DNA from: Selaginella moellendorffii
Lineage: Eukaryota > Streptophyta > Lycopodiopsida > Selaginellales > Selaginellaceae
Length of the DNA stretch: 64,000 nucleotides
Assembly: GCF_000143415.4 (NCBI RefSeq)
Contig: NW_003314283.1
Coordinates: 670,822 to 734,821 of the forward strand
Direction of reading: 5' to 3'
Shown: positions 21,155 through 32,288 of the stretch, one piece after another
How positions within the stretch are numbered: the stretch's first letter is position 1
Layout of the letters: every line of letters starts with the position of its first letter
Translations under genes and position numbers: made by a program
Notes under the pieces: model-generated
Databases searched by the model: none
Told to the model about the DNA's origin: nothing
What the model saw: only the letters and a program-made list of their open reading frames with translations

Positions 21155-22069
21155 ATGTTTTTGCTGCCTTGCATCTTGATCTATTATACTGTTTTCCCTA
21201 TGGCATTAGTAATAGCTCCTGGTAAAGAAATGGTCTTTGTATTTAAAGGAACCTCTGGAGCACTTACTCGAGGAGATATTGATCGTGTATTCTTTCATCT
21301 ACGTATGTCTCCTATTTTTGAGTTGTATGAGTCGGAATCAACACCTGTAAAAACAGTAATCAAGAACAGCATTACAGAAGAGGGCAGCGATCGTGTAATT
21401 GATATCTATTTTTACATTTTCTCAGCATCCACAGATTGTAGTCGGCCTAATGAGAATGGAAGAGTGAATAATACCAAAGTTATTAAAGTGATAGATAGAG
21501 TGGCAAAATTAGTTTTACCCCAAGCACTATCTACACGTGCATCTTATTATTTTATATTTATTGCAGACCCAGAAGTTGGAGTCTTTGGTTTAGCATATGT
21601 TGTAAGAGGATACCACTCACGTCCAATGGCCCCATCAAATGAAAATATAATAGCTACAGGGTCTTATTTTTCTTGCAATCCAGAGGATTTTACACTTTTC
21701 AGTGGATACAAAAATATGATTCTAGCAACCAGGTGGCCTGGTCAATGGCTAGTATTTTTCTTGAAATCAATTATTTTTATAATGCAAGAAGACTGTAATG
21801 CTGTATTATATTTTGGTAAAATATCAATCTGGGACTCAAAAACATATGGGATGAGTTTTGATTGTGTTTTTAGGATGCAAGAGGATGGAAATTTAGTGCT
21901 TTATGGAGCATTTGATATTGAATCATTATGGTCAAGTAGTAGTTATTGCAAGCCCCAACCAAATTGTGTTGCACCCTCAGAATTGGCACTTGAACAAGAC
22001 TGTAATTTGGTTGTTTATAAATATGGGAAGCCAAATGTTCAATCTTGGGCAAGCAAAACCAAATGCTAA
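21155..22069 (+). CDS. Bulb-type (GNA-like) mannose-binding lectin domain protein
   Basis: The C-terminal half is a B-lectin beta-prism domain with three QxDxNxVxY-type sites: MQEDCNAVLY, MQEDGNLVLY and LEQDCNLVVY. The second and third keep the residues known to bind mannose; the first has Cys-Asn-Ala and is weaker. The N-terminal half (about 140 aa, GKEMVFVFKGTSGALTRGD...) has no family I recognise. I chose the ATG at 21155 (304 aa); another in-frame ATG is at 21200. A hydrophobic first stretch could be a signal, which would make the protein secreted. It is unspliced. Broken copies lie at 15,590 and 24,811, so this is the best-preserved of three. Confidence 0.75.
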   Translation: MFLLPCILIYYTVFPMALVIAPGKEMVFVFKGTSGALTRGDIDRVFFHLRMSPIFELYESESTPVKTVIKNSITEEGSDRVIDIYFYIFSASTDCSRPNENGRVNNTKVIKVIDRVAKLVLPQALSTRASYYFIFIADPEVGVFGLAYVVRGYHSRPMAPSNENIIATGSYFSCNPEDFTLFSGYKNMILATRWPGQWLVFFLKSIIFIMQEDCNAVLYFGKISIWDSKTYGMSFDCVFRMQEDGNLVLYGAFDIESLWSSSSYCKPQPNCVAPSELALEQDCNLVVYKYGKPNVQSWASKTKC

Positions 22070-22461
22070 GCTTAGTATGGTTATTGTTGATTATTATTTT
22101 TAATTCTATTATTATTATTATTATTTATGTTTGATTATAGTTTCAAAGAAAATAAGGCAGATATAATATTTTCCGAAGGAATGTAGCATGGACTACCCTC
22201 TGCATGGAGCAACCTGGTGAAATAGATGCAGTAAAGTCAGTGAAAGATTTCATGCACTATGACGCTACTGCCTTTTTTATTGATTTAGGATCCAGACAAC
22301 ACAAGTCAAAGCGTTGAGAAGAAGCCCCGACGAACGTTTCACAAAGTTTTAGTGTCACTACTATTCCTAGTAGATTTCGTCCGCCACTAGGAAACCTCCA
22401 AAGTCTTTCTGTGTGGAATCCCTTGTAAAATTCATGTGAAAGAATAAAAATTGCCTATAGA

Positions 22462-24075
22462 CTAGAGCATTTGTATCCATTTCCCTGTGCTGGGGACTCC
22501 ACTATTGACAATGAAAAGCATATAATACCCCGGAGGGGCTATTGTTTTTGTAGGAGGCGCTCGTACTACGAACGTATAGTATCCAGAATTCTCATCAAGT
22601 ACTGGCGAGCTCGATTCCAGCTTGAGCAGCCTCTGATTCATGGAATACGCGTGTGTCGCAAAGGCTGGAGCATATAAAGTAGCTTCCATGTCGCCCAATA
22701 CCGAGACCGAGAACTCGATCGTGATCTGAGAGTTGTATCCAATCACCACCTTGGACATGGAACTTATTTCAGCTCTCACACCATCGAAATACGAGTCCAA
22801 GTATGGAGGGCTGAAAGCTTCGATCCTCAGCTCCGTGGGGAACAAAACTTCGCTAAAGTCATAGCCAACGTTTGGATTGCTCCCGGCCACGAGAACTCTG
22901 GTATCCGGTAGCAAAATCGCTGTGGAGTGGTACATGCGTGGGATACTTGCGGAAGCTAGAGTGGTGAACTTGGATGACGAAGTTGAGGAGGGAGAATACA
23001 AGAGTGGTGTCAAAGCTGGGTTTCTCGCGAATCTCCATCCGGCGGTGCCTTGTTGAGCCCCGTTGATAATGAGAACTTCTCCGGTTGGTAAGTTTACCAT
23101 GTCGCCCATGACCCTTGGAAGTGGCATCTCTTCCAATATCCAACTTGGGTTATTGTCCGTCACCACCATTCTCCCACAAGTTTTTAGAGCAGTCTCGAAC
23201 GACCCCGACGATGCTTGCTTATAAGCCGTCTTTGAAGCTCCACCACAGATCAGCACCTCCACGCGCTGGAATCTCTGCGAGGCGAGCAGCGGGAGCATGA
23301 CCGAGGATCCCGACGCTGGATAGTTCCTCGCGCCGCCTGGTAGACTCGGGTAGGACCGGACGACCTTGTTGTTCTTGTAGTCGAGAAGAATCGACTCGGA
23401 GTTTGCAAAGACGAACAGGTTCCCGTCCGGGAGGAGGTGCAAGAAGGGATAGAGATTGTTCTCGGATCGCTCATCGCTGGTCGAGCGAAGAAACGGAAGG
23501 CTGTAGAGGTGACCATCTCCAGGGACGAATTCATAGCTGAATGCCACTCGACCACCGACGACTATAACGCGATTATCCGGAAGAATCTGGTTCGAGGCGT
23601 ACCATCGAGGCCTCTGGAGGCCTCCCGGCTGCTCGGTCCAGTTGCAATCCTCGCAAAAGTTGTAGTGGCGGACGACTCTAGCGCCATCGTTCCATCCCCC
23701 TGTTTGAGTGAACGTACCATCGGCTCGAAACGCCCCCGAGGAGCACCAGGTATCTGTAAGAACTTCCAGGGGACGAATGTTGCGAGTGGGAATTTGGAGC
23801 TCCACCGAGTGAGCCCAGCAGTCGATCTTGAGCGCGAGATCCGAGGAATCGTTCCGGCATCGTCCGTGCGGGAGCCTTATCGCCGAGGGTCCGTAGTCCG
23901 TCCTGTCGAATATGAGAACTTTGTTGGTGTGTGAGACGAGCATATGCATGGCTGATACACCGGAGTTTTCGACGAGCAATTCCCAGGACCCACGAGGAGA
24001 AGCTCCGGAGCCATGCCTGAAAGCTCCAGAAACCCACAATGCTAGCACTAGTGTTGTGATCACCCGGAGTTCCAT
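22462..24075 (-). CDS. Glyoxal oxidase / aldehyde oxidase GLOX-like (copper radical oxidase)
   Basis: Single-exon 537-aa secreted enzyme of the galactose oxidase superfamily, which oxidises small aldehydes to acids with release of H2O2, probably in the cell wall. A hydrophobic signal peptide covers residues 1 to about 25. All copper and radical-cofactor ligands known for the family are present: Cys111 in DTWCSSG and Tyr159 in RPRWYAS (the cross-linked pair), Tyr382-His383 in MYHSTAILLPD, and His475 in ATHAYSMNQR. Kelch-like DNRVIVVGG and C-terminal IAPPGYYMLF motifs are typical, and length is normal. It converges with the lectin gene, the two 3' ends being 393 bp apart. The same pair arrangement is seen in broken form at 15.6-16.6 kb. 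Confidence 0.93.
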   Translation of the reverse strand: MELRVITTLVLALWVSGAFRHGSGASPRGSWELLVENSGVSAMHMLVSHTNKVLIFDRTDYGPSAIRLPHGRCRNDSSDLALKIDCWAHSVELQIPTRNIRPLEVLTDTWCSSGAFRADGTFTQTGGWNDGARVVRHYNFCEDCNWTEQPGGLQRPRWYASNQILPDNRVIVVGGRVAFSYEFVPGDGHLYSLPFLRSTSDERSENNLYPFLHLLPDGNLFVFANSESILLDYKNNKVVRSYPSLPGGARNYPASGSSVMLPLLASQRFQRVEVLICGGASKTAYKQASSGSFETALKTCGRMVVTDNNPSWILEEMPLPRVMGDMVNLPTGEVLIINGAQQGTAGWRFARNPALTPLLYSPSSTSSSKFTTLASASIPRMYHSTAILLPDTRVLVAGSNPNVGYDFSEVLFPTELRIEAFSPPYLDSYFDGVRAEISSMSKVVIGYNSQITIEFSVSVLGDMEATLYAPAFATHAYSMNQRLLKLESSSPVLDENSGYYTFVVRAPPTKTIAPPGYYMLFIVNSGVPSTGKWIQML

Positions 24076-24149
24076 GATGGATGATAACTCTATGCAAATG
24101 GATGGATGCCAAAGAACTAGATTGATGGATCGAGCTGGAAAGTGATCCT

Positions 24150-24810
24150 AGAGTTCCAGTAGGATGATAGATCTATATCATTCAGTCCACCAACGCTTTG
24201 AAAGCTTTGGTATCGGAGTGCAAGCAATCACTCGGACTGTGACACGGAAGCCGAATGCCACCAAAGAAAAGACGATGTTATCGGGTATTATTCCAAGAGC
24301 GTTGCGACGTATGTACGCATGTCAGGAAGGCAGCCGCTTTGTCGTTCTACAGTCTTTTCTTTTTAATTCCATTACCCTTTTTTTTTTTTGTATATTTTTA
24401 TAAAGCCAGGAACACTGCATCATTCTAACGGTGGTTGTGAATTATAATATTATATAGTTCCAGACAAAAACAACGACCGGCTTCCCAAAAGTTCTATTGT
24501 TATAGTGGCCATTTTGATCCTTTCGTTGCACTGCAAACGGTGAGAATGGGACCGTGAATTAAAACATCATTGTCAAAGGTCCACACCACCTTCAACGTAA
24601 TTAGTAGCACAAACTCAAACACACAGAACAAACAAAAGGAAACATGGCTAGTTGCGACAAATATGATGGAATCAAATTCATTCTTCATACAGAGAAACGA
24701 AACAGTTAAAAAACAGAAGGCTCAAAATACACACTACACATTTATTCACTCTGAAAATTAGCTATGTTCAGTTTAAATCTAGATTAATACATACAAATAC
24801 TTGCCAATCT
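24150..24810. other. Intergenic, upstream of glyoxal oxidase
   Basis: No gene is seen. AT-rich, with a T-run near 24,380. It should contain the promoter of the minus-strand oxidase, but I see no clear TATA element. Confidence 0.35.
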
Positions 24811-25115
24811 TGTTTTGCCCCAAGCTGAATCTACACGGGACATCTTATCATTTTATATTTATCACAGACCCAGAAGTTGGAGTCTTTGGTACTTCAAATC
24901 AAATACTCTTAATGTAAGATGACTGCCGTTTTCTACTATGGTAAGATATCAATTTGGAGCTCAAGAACATATAGGATAAGTGTTGATTAGGGCTTTATGG
25001 AGCATTTCATATTAAATCGTTATGGTCAGAAAGTTATTGCAAGCCCCAACCAGATTGTGTTACACTTTCAGAATTTACACTCAAACAAAACTGGTTTATG
25101 AATATGGATAGCCAA
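24811..25115 (+). pseudogene. Lectin pseudogene fragment (copy 3)
   Basis: Matches the lectin gene in pieces: the DPEVGVFG region (about 24,865-24,890), a KISIWSSRTY-like piece and the final CKPQPDCVTLSE-like piece. Large internal deletions and stops are present. It has the same orientation as the intact gene and is more decayed than copy 1. Confidence 0.7.
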
Positions 25116-25215
25116 ATCTTCATATTACAATATTGCCACATCAACCGGGTTATAACATGTCATAGCAGTGTGACTTGTGGTATCACAGTCTTGCTCACGT
25201 TTCTAAAGCAAGAAA

Positions 25216-26072
25216 ATGCCGAACTTCTTTGGTGTCACTCGACTTGGACCTCCAGACCTGTTTGCTTGTAGTTCCAAGGAGCATTGCTCTCGATGTGACC
25301 AAAAGCCCCGAAAGGGCATTGCCGAGACGCCACTGTATCGCTTCATTGAGGCGTTCCAGGAGCGCCAAGAGACCGAGAATCTGTCGCAGCAAGTGAGACG
25401 AGTTAACGTTCCACAGGTGATTGAGAAAGCTCTGGGTAGAAAACTGGATGATCAAGAGGCGCAGTCTATGGTAGAGTAAGGTCTTTTCCTCGAAATGTGG
25501 TTTGCTCGTGTAAAAGCATGCTTGTTTCTAGTGTAGACACTTTCGACTCAATATTGGGAACATAAGCTTGGGAGAGTTTGAGTTTTGTATGAAGAGATTC
25601 CACCATGCTCAAGGTATGAATCCATGAGACGAAAGAATCCATCGTGAAACGTTTTTGGGATTCAAGGTGAGGCTGACGCTGCAGCCCAAGACAAATGCAA
25701 AGGAAGAGCCTGCGGTAAGAACAGAGATCACCATTTTCTCTTTCTCGTATGAATGGAATGGAATGTCCCAAACAGGTGGTGATTATGAGATTCCAAAGAG
25801 AAAGTCCAGTGCTGCGGTGCGAAAACTATCGTTTCCTCTCTGGATCTTGATGGAAGTTCTCTTGGTTCGCAGATCGCAGGGCTCAAAGTGAAACACATTC
25901 GCAACAATTTCGCTCCAGTGGACGTGCTCCAATACCCTCTCACCGAGAGCCAGGAAATTGGATGGGATATCGAGGCGAGAACAAAGCCCAAAGACGAGTA
26001 CTACCCTCGCAAGCAAGAGGACGTCACGAGAAGCGAAGGGATTTGCCTGGAAAACTACTATCCCACATTCTA
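25216..26072 (+). CDS. Small multi-exon protein, possibly flagella-associated
   Basis: Five exons can be joined in frame: 25216-25475, 25537-25613, a short exon ending about 25,711 with two in-frame acceptors 18 bp apart, about 25,774-25,816, and about 25,870-26,072. The product is about 200 aa. It begins MPNFFGVTRLGPPDLF, has an EF-hand-like middle (ALGRKLDDQEAQSMV ... GEFEFCMKRF) and ends with LTESQEIGWDIEART and a Tyr-rich tail. The ESQEIGW string recalls ciliary proteins of the FAM183/CFAP144 kind. That is from memory and weak. A flagellar role would suit a plant with swimming sperm. Confidence 0.5.
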
Positions 26073-26173
26073 GGAGCTCTAGCCCTAAACTTTAAAAAAG
26101 CGAATATGCTATTTCTAGAATATGCTTCTACTTAAGAAGCATGTTTCTGTAGAGCTCTAGGGTTTGAGCGAAA

Positions 26174-28177
26174 ATGTCCCAAATGGACGATGACGGAGCT
26201 GCGCTGAGCGATTTCGAGGACGACGATCTGGAGGCCGCGCCGGTAGTGGTGCCGTCGAGATCTCAGGCGGCCGATCCGGTGGAGGATAGCGATGCGAGGT
26301 ATGTGCTCCTCAAGAAGGAGCTGGATCGGCATCTGGAGGGCGAGAATGAGCTGAGGAAAGCCCTGGCGGATTCCTCCGAGAGGCTGGAACAGGTAGTGAA
26401 GCAGCGGGACGATGCACAGAGGCAGTTGGAAAATATTTCGAGGCAGAGGGAGGATGCGAGCAAGGCCAGGACGGAGATCGAGACGTCGGCTAAGCTGTTG
26501 ATCGCTGGGGCGGAGAAGCTCACGGGTCTGGTCGGAGACAACAAGGGATTTACGGGAGGATTTCCAAGATCGTCCAAGTACACCGGCCTCGCAGCGATCT
26601 GCCATGGGTTTTGCAAGAGGACCGAGGAGCTCATGGAGGAGGTTTTGAAGCAGCGTGACGCTGCCATCAAGAGCAGGAACGAAGCTCGGAGCCAGATGGA
26701 GCAGAGGAACTACCAGATTGCTATCGAGGTTTCCCAGCTTGAGGCTTCGGTGGTTCGATCAAAGGAGGAGCTGGAGAGGAGAAGTTCGGAGTGGGAGAAG
26801 CTATCGACGGAGAAGCTGGGCGTGCAACGCGAGCTGGAAGAAAAGCTTGCGGCGACGTCCAGGGAGGTGGAGAACTTGAAAAAGAAATGTGAGAGCACGG
26901 AGGCTGGAGCTAGATCTTTGGAGAGCGACTTGGATGACTTGAGGAAGAAGCTCGTGGAGCAGATGAAAGGCTACCTTGCAACCGAGGAATCCGTCGTGAA
27001 TTTTCTGCAGAAGATCGAGGGAAAGGCTGTGAAGGCTGTTCCCGAGCTACCATTTTCGAACTTCAGCGACGCGGAAAGAGTTCACAAAGAATATTTGAGA
27101 CGAGTCCAGTCTATTTCTGATACGTTGGCTCACATGAAGAACAGCTGGGAGGAGAAGGAAGAGCTAAGACTGAAAGAGAAAGCTGACGTTGAGAATGAAC
27201 TACAGCGTTTGTCGCAGCGGGAGAAGGACATGGTTTCTTTCTTGAAAAACTCGTTGTTTGAGAGGAAAGACACGGGCGAGGAAGTAGACATGCCAACTCT
27301 AGTACGTATATATTTGCGGAAGCTTTTTCTTAGATTGTTTTTACAGGCCAATGTCATGGACAGTGAGCTGAGGAGCACGAGGTTGAAGGTTTTGGATTCA
27401 GAAAGACAACTAGCCGACGCGAGGTTGGTGCTTTTCTTATCTCTTGACCGACTAAAGTTTTTTCTTTTCCCAGCATGGAGATTGAGAAGATGAAGAAACT
27501 TTCATCGTTGCAAGGAAAAGATTTGGCAGCAAAGACGGCACGCGTTCAAGAACTTGAACTGAGATATGGAATTGTTTCGGAAAATGTATATCGCTTGTTT
27601 TTGCCTCGAGTTCTTTTCTGACTTCTCATGTATCAGGTCGAGGGGCTTACCGCGGAGATTGCTGCCGCAGAAGAAGAGTTATTGCGATGGAAGAAAGCGG
27701 CTACAGAGGAGGCAGCTGCTGGCGTAGCAATCCTGGAGGAAGTCGAAAAGTGCAATCAAGAGGTTATCATAATTCTCATTTCTCTTTTCCTTGTAAGGCT
27801 AATCAACTCGCATGTCATGCCAGATTACAACGCTGAACCAGCTGGTGGTTCATCTCAGACAGTCGCTAGAAGAGGCGAATAGCAAGCTTCAATCGAAAGA
27901 AGAGATGGCAGCAGCCGCAATAGCTGCCCGTAACGCGGCTGACAGGTCACTAAAGATTGCCGACGAAAGAGCAGCGGAGCTTAGGGAGCGCCTCGAAGAG
28001 ATGTCACGGCAGCTGGAGGACGTAGAAGCTCAAGTGGAGAGGAGTAGAATCTGCGGGGGAAAGCTTCTGGAGGTGTTTCCATGGCTGCAGGGAAGAATCA
28101 GTAGTTACAGGGCCAATCTCAGGCAGGCGACTGTTCCTTCGGCTGAGATGGAAGAGCTCACGGAACCTTTGGTGTAA
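26174..28177 (+). CDS. Long coiled-coil protein (paramyosin/golgin-like)
   Basis: Exons 26174-27301, 27347-27423, 27474-27585, 27637-27762 and 27824-28177 give 598 aa. The N-terminus is acidic (SDFEDDDLEA). Nearly all the rest is heptad-rich coiled coil (long runs of E, K, L and R). A conserved-looking non-coiled patch, KLLIAGAEKLTGLV...SSKYTGLAAICHGFCKRTEEL, sits around residues 100-155. The end is globular (LLEVFPWLQGRISSYRANLRQ). I infer a structural or tethering role; a similar patch occurs in uncharacterised plant coiled-coil proteins, but I cannot give a firm orthologue. Its 3' end faces the methyltransferase 3' end 42 bp away, so transcripts converge. Confidence 0.8.
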
Positions 28178-28218
28178 ATATACGTTCTCCAGCTTCAGGT
28201 AATTCGTGCTTTCTTATT

Positions 28219-29161
28219 TTACGTTTGGCATCGGTTCCTGCCTTTTGCAATTAAGTATATTTCTCGCGACGTAGATCTCGATGCTTTCGGTCTTAACCAC
28301 GACACTGATCTGAAGTATTTGTTACAGTAGTCCGGAAAGCCTACATGAACAAGTACAACATGAGATAGAGGACGGAAAATCGAGCAGCAGATCCTCTTAC
28401 CTTGGCTCTCTTCACCTTCGAGCAGCTTGATTACGAGGCTTCCAGACGGTACAAGCAAGCCATTTACTTTCTTGGTGCTATCTCTCTCGTCATCAGGGTG
28501 AAAGCCAAGCGCCAGTTCTAGAGCTCGAGAGCCAAGCTCGGCGGAAAGCGTCGCGTCTTTGAAGCCAATGCCTGAGACACTGGGACACATGTCGGAGAGA
28601 ATGACATTATATGCTTTCTGCGAACACAAGTACGTACTCTTCTTCAAAAAGAAGAAATAAAAGAACTGATTTTTACCTCTGGTGTCATGGCAGCCAGTGT
28701 CTCGGGTTTGATCTTCATCACGTCTGCGGCAATGGCTTTCACCCGGTGATCGGTGTGGTCTCCTGGAACATTGATTTTCTAAAGCAAAGGTAAACGCAAA
28801 TTTCAAAGTAGAAGACGGAAAGAGCTTACTTTGGTGTCGACACCAACAACGACTCCACCTTGGTCGCGTGTTCCCAAGTTCTGGCAAGCCACCTGAAAGA
28901 ACCAGTGTAAGCCAAGTTTGTGTTTTTCAATCTTATTTCTGTCACACTAACCTGTAGCCACGCACCAGGAGCACACCCAAGGTCCAGAATGGCCGCTCCG
29001 GGCTTGAGTATCCGGTGCTTCTCTTGGATCTCCACCAGCTGATTGATCCAACAAAGATCAAGGAGTTACTATGTAGTGGGTCTTACCTTGAAGGCCGATC
29101 GAGCAACATATCGAAGCCGGAGCGCCTCCTTGTAGAAGAAATCTGGGACATGCGAAGCCAT
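28219..29161 (-). CDS. FtsJ/RrmJ-type ribosomal RNA 2'-O-methyltransferase
   Basis: SAM-dependent enzyme that 2'-O-methylates a uridine of large-subunit rRNA in this family; organelle targeting is likely but unproven. Six exons: 29161-29087, 29038-28952, 28892-28830, 28778-28677, 28617-28401 and 28340-28219, giving 221 aa, typical for RrmJ/MRM2. The SAM-binding [12 protein letters not shown] and the K-D-K-E catalytic tetrad are all visible: Lys25 in RSAFKL, Asp in [10 protein letters not shown], Lys in VIKLLEGEE and Glu in REIYLIAKG. All junctions keep frame. The start faces that of the PPR gene 30 bp away. Confidence 0.9.
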
Positions 29162-29190
29162 AGCGACGCAACAGACCTAAAAATGTTGTG

Positions 29191-31577
29191 ATGTACCTGA
29201 GGATCAAGCGAGCAACCACGTTGGTGGTAAGTTCTCTTCTTCTTTTTCTTTCGTAAGCTTTTAATGGCTTTGTTTGTAGGCTGTGGCTGTGAGGAGGAGA
29301 AGCATAATTACGCTGAGCAAAGAAGAACTTGCCAAAGAATCGGACGTGTTGGAGTTTCTCGATAGCTTACACAAGGGGAAGCTCTCGCGGAACGAAGCAA
29401 ACTACGCACAGGCTCTACACGCGTGTACCAAGCTCAAAGCTCTAGACTTGGGCCGGCAAGTGCATCTCGAGATACAGAGAAGTGGACTCGAAGAGAATTT
29501 GCAGCTGGGGAATCACGTCATCAACATGTATGCCAAGTGTGGAAGCCTGGCAGAAGCTCGGGCTTTCTTTGACAAGCTAAGTCCCGAGAGACGGAACGTT
29601 TTCACTTGGACGGCGGTTATGTCAGCATATGCCCAAACGGGACACTGCAAGGAGACTGTGAAGCTGCTGGGTTTGATGCTGCTCGAGGCTGCCGTGAGGC
29701 CGGACAGGGTGGTCTTCATCATAATGCTCGAAAGTTGCTCCGGTACTGAAGATCTTCCAGAGGGTCGGATGATCCACCGTTTGGCCGTCGAGTGCGGGCT
29801 TGTCTCACAAGTTATGGTCGCCAACGCTCTCATCAACATGTACCGCAAGTGTGGGAGCCCGGTGCTTGCTCTTCAGACTTTTCAGTCGATCGAGGCCCCC
29901 AATATCATCTCCTGGACGTCGGCAATCGAGGCACAGTCACAAAACTTCTGCGGTGGGCAGGCACTACACTTGTTCCACCGCATGCAGCTCGAAGGAGTGA
30001 GGCCCAACCTCATCACCTTTGCAGTGGTTCTAGAGGCTTGCGACTCTTCCAGGTTCTTGGACGATGCCAGGCTACTACACAGGTTGGCTATGGAGAATGG
30101 CTTTGACGGGGACTCGGTCGTCGGCACCATTCTCGTTCGTACTTACGTCCTGTGCAAAAGCTTGGACGACGCTCGAAGAACTTTCGATGGCTTGAAGCTC
30201 AAGAGTTTGGTCTCGTGGACGGCAATGATCCAGGCGTATGCTGAGAAGGGACTAGACAAGGAAGCATTCTATTTGTACCGTGGAATGAGACAGGAAGGTC
30301 TACAACCGGATCGAGTAAGCTATCTTCTCATGCTAGGCACTTGCGACCGTCCAGAGAAGCTGGAAGTTGGAAAGAGGATCCACTCTGAGCTAGCAGCAGG
30401 AGGTTTTCAGAGGGATACCGCCGTGCAAATCGCTCTGGTGACTATGTATGGTCGGTGCGGGGATTTAGAGGCGTCAGCTTCGGTGTTCTCGACGATCGAA
30501 AGAAGCTGTGACGACGAGATCTCCTGGAACGCCATGCTTGGAGCGTATGGCCAGAACGGACACCCGGACGAGGCATTTGCTCTCTTCCGCAAGTTCATGC
30601 TCTTGGGACTCAAGCCCAGCAGGCCCAGCTTCCTCACCATCCTCGGCCTCTGCGAGCGTCTACACACTGCCAGGACTCTCCACGAGAACATCGTGGAGAG
30701 TGGACTAGAGCACGAGTTCACCATCCAGACGGCTCTCATCAGCTGCTATGGCAAGTGCGGGGGGCTGGACGACGCAAAAAAAATCTTCGACGGCATGGAG
30801 GAGTGGAACCAGGCGTCGTGCAACGCGATGATGGCAGCGTTTTCTCAGCGGGGGCAGTGCGGCCGAGCGATGGAGCTCCTCCGGAGGATGCTACTAGCAG
30901 GAGTGAAGCCGACGGAGTCGACGCTAGTGGCAGCTCTCGACGCCTGCGCCGCCGCCAGCTCCGCCGCCCATGGCCGGCACGTCCACTCGCTCATCGATCA
31001 GGCAAAGCAGCTGGAGACCAACGTGGTGCTCGGGAACGCTCTGGCGCAGATGTATGGAAAGTGTGGGAGGCTGGAGGAGGCTTGCGAGGTGTTCCACCGG
31101 GTGTGGAGCCACGACGTGGTGTCCTGGACGGGGATTGTCGAGACACACGCGAGGTATGGCCGGGGTGGCGAGGCTTTGCTCCTCTTCTACAAGATGCAGC
31201 AGGATGGAAGCCGGCCAAACAACATCAGCTTTACGTGCATCCTCTCGGCTTGCAGCCACGCCGGGCTCGTTCGCGAAGGCTGCCAGTTGTTTGAGTCGCT
31301 GGTGAGAGACCATGGTTTGGTTCCCTCGGAGCTCAACTTCGGGTGCTTGGTTGATCTGCTGGGACGTGCTGGGAGACTGGATTTGGCCGAGGGGTGCTTG
31401 AGCAGGGTGGCTCTTGACAGGAACTTGAGGATGGTTTTGCTGGGGGCTTGTAGGAATCAGGGTGATGTGGAGAGAGGGAGGAGGGTTGTGGGGGATGTGT
31501 TTGCTGCCAAGGATTCGAGCTCGGAAGCTGGCTATGTTCTTCTTTCGAATTTGTATGCTGCTTCTACGAAGAAATGA
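29191..31577 (+). CDS. Pentatricopeptide repeat (PPR) protein, PLS-like, truncated E domain
   Basis: Organelle RNA-binding protein made of tandem 31-36-residue PPR motifs (for example YAKCGSLAEARAFFDKL, ISWTSAIEAQSQN, NALAQMYGKCGRLEEACEVF). I join a 12-codon first exon, 29191-29226 (MYLRIKRATTLV), to 29280-31577. An in-frame TAG at 29161 lies upstream, so the ATG at 29191 is the first possible. The combined N-terminus is Arg-rich and lacks acidic residues at first, as in mitochondrial presequences. The product is about 777 aa. It stops at YVLLSNLYAAS, within the E1-type motif where family members usually continue to E, E+ or DYW domains. It should therefore not have its own editing deaminase. 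Confidence 0.85.
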
Positions 31578-31806
31578 TTTTAGAAGTGTTTGTTTAAATA
31601 ATATTATTAAGGCCAGTGACATCGTCCACGTAGTACTTCACCCAAGTATAAAATGTATTTTTAAGTCATACACGATTTACTTTATTCTATTAATAGAAGA
31701 TAATAAAAGACGCGGCTTTGACGAAGAAACACCCGGTTTTTCTTATGCAGGGCACATCACATTTTATTTATTTATTTTGGTCTCCTTGAATCCATTGCAA
31801 ATCCTC

Positions 31807-32051
31807 TCAGCAGCAGCAGCAGAGGATGTCGAGGCAGCACTCGCAAGTCTCATAACACATGAAACAGCAGCACGCCGCGAAGAGGCTACAAAACTCCAAC
31901 CGAAAAGCTTACAGATCTCCACTCGAAAATTGGCAACAAAAGATTGGAGGGGAAGAAGTAGAATTTACCATGCGTACAAGCAGCCCCTGTCCTCGCTCCT
32001 CTTTTGTATGTGGTCGCTGGCGCTCATCTGCTGGGCCTCTGGCGCATACAT
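31807..32051 (-). CDS. CYSTM micro-protein (cysteine-rich transmembrane module), copy 1
   Basis: Two exons, 32051-31969 and 31885-31807, joined across an 83-bp GT-AG intron, give a 53-aa protein. It has a short polar N-terminus ([20 protein letters not shown]), then [20 protein letters not shown] and a terminal run of four Cys. This is the layout of CYSTM proteins: small tail-anchored plant and fungal proteins linked to stress tolerance, acting at membranes. The gene is too short and too split for ordinary ORF finding. Homology with the next copy covers both exons, with mostly conservative changes, which supports it being real. Confidence 0.8.
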
Positions 32052-32288
32052 CCTCTTCTCTCTCGCAAAAGGTATGAATTGGAGGAAAATAGAAAAGGTC
32101 TAATAAAGTACGTCTAGATGCGCATATCCGCAGCATCTAAAATCTCAACCGTTAGTTCTCACCAACGGTGTGGATTTAACGCGCGTGCAAAAGCTTACAA
32201 AATCTATTTTGCTTAAACCAAAACTGTAAAAACACGTTTAGAATCTAACTTTTTTACTTTATAGATAGAGAAACTCTTCGAATAGTTC

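Noticed and set aside
30755-31294. 179-codon plus-strand frame inside the PPR gene
   Set aside because: Shadow of the PPR reading frame in GC-rich DNA.
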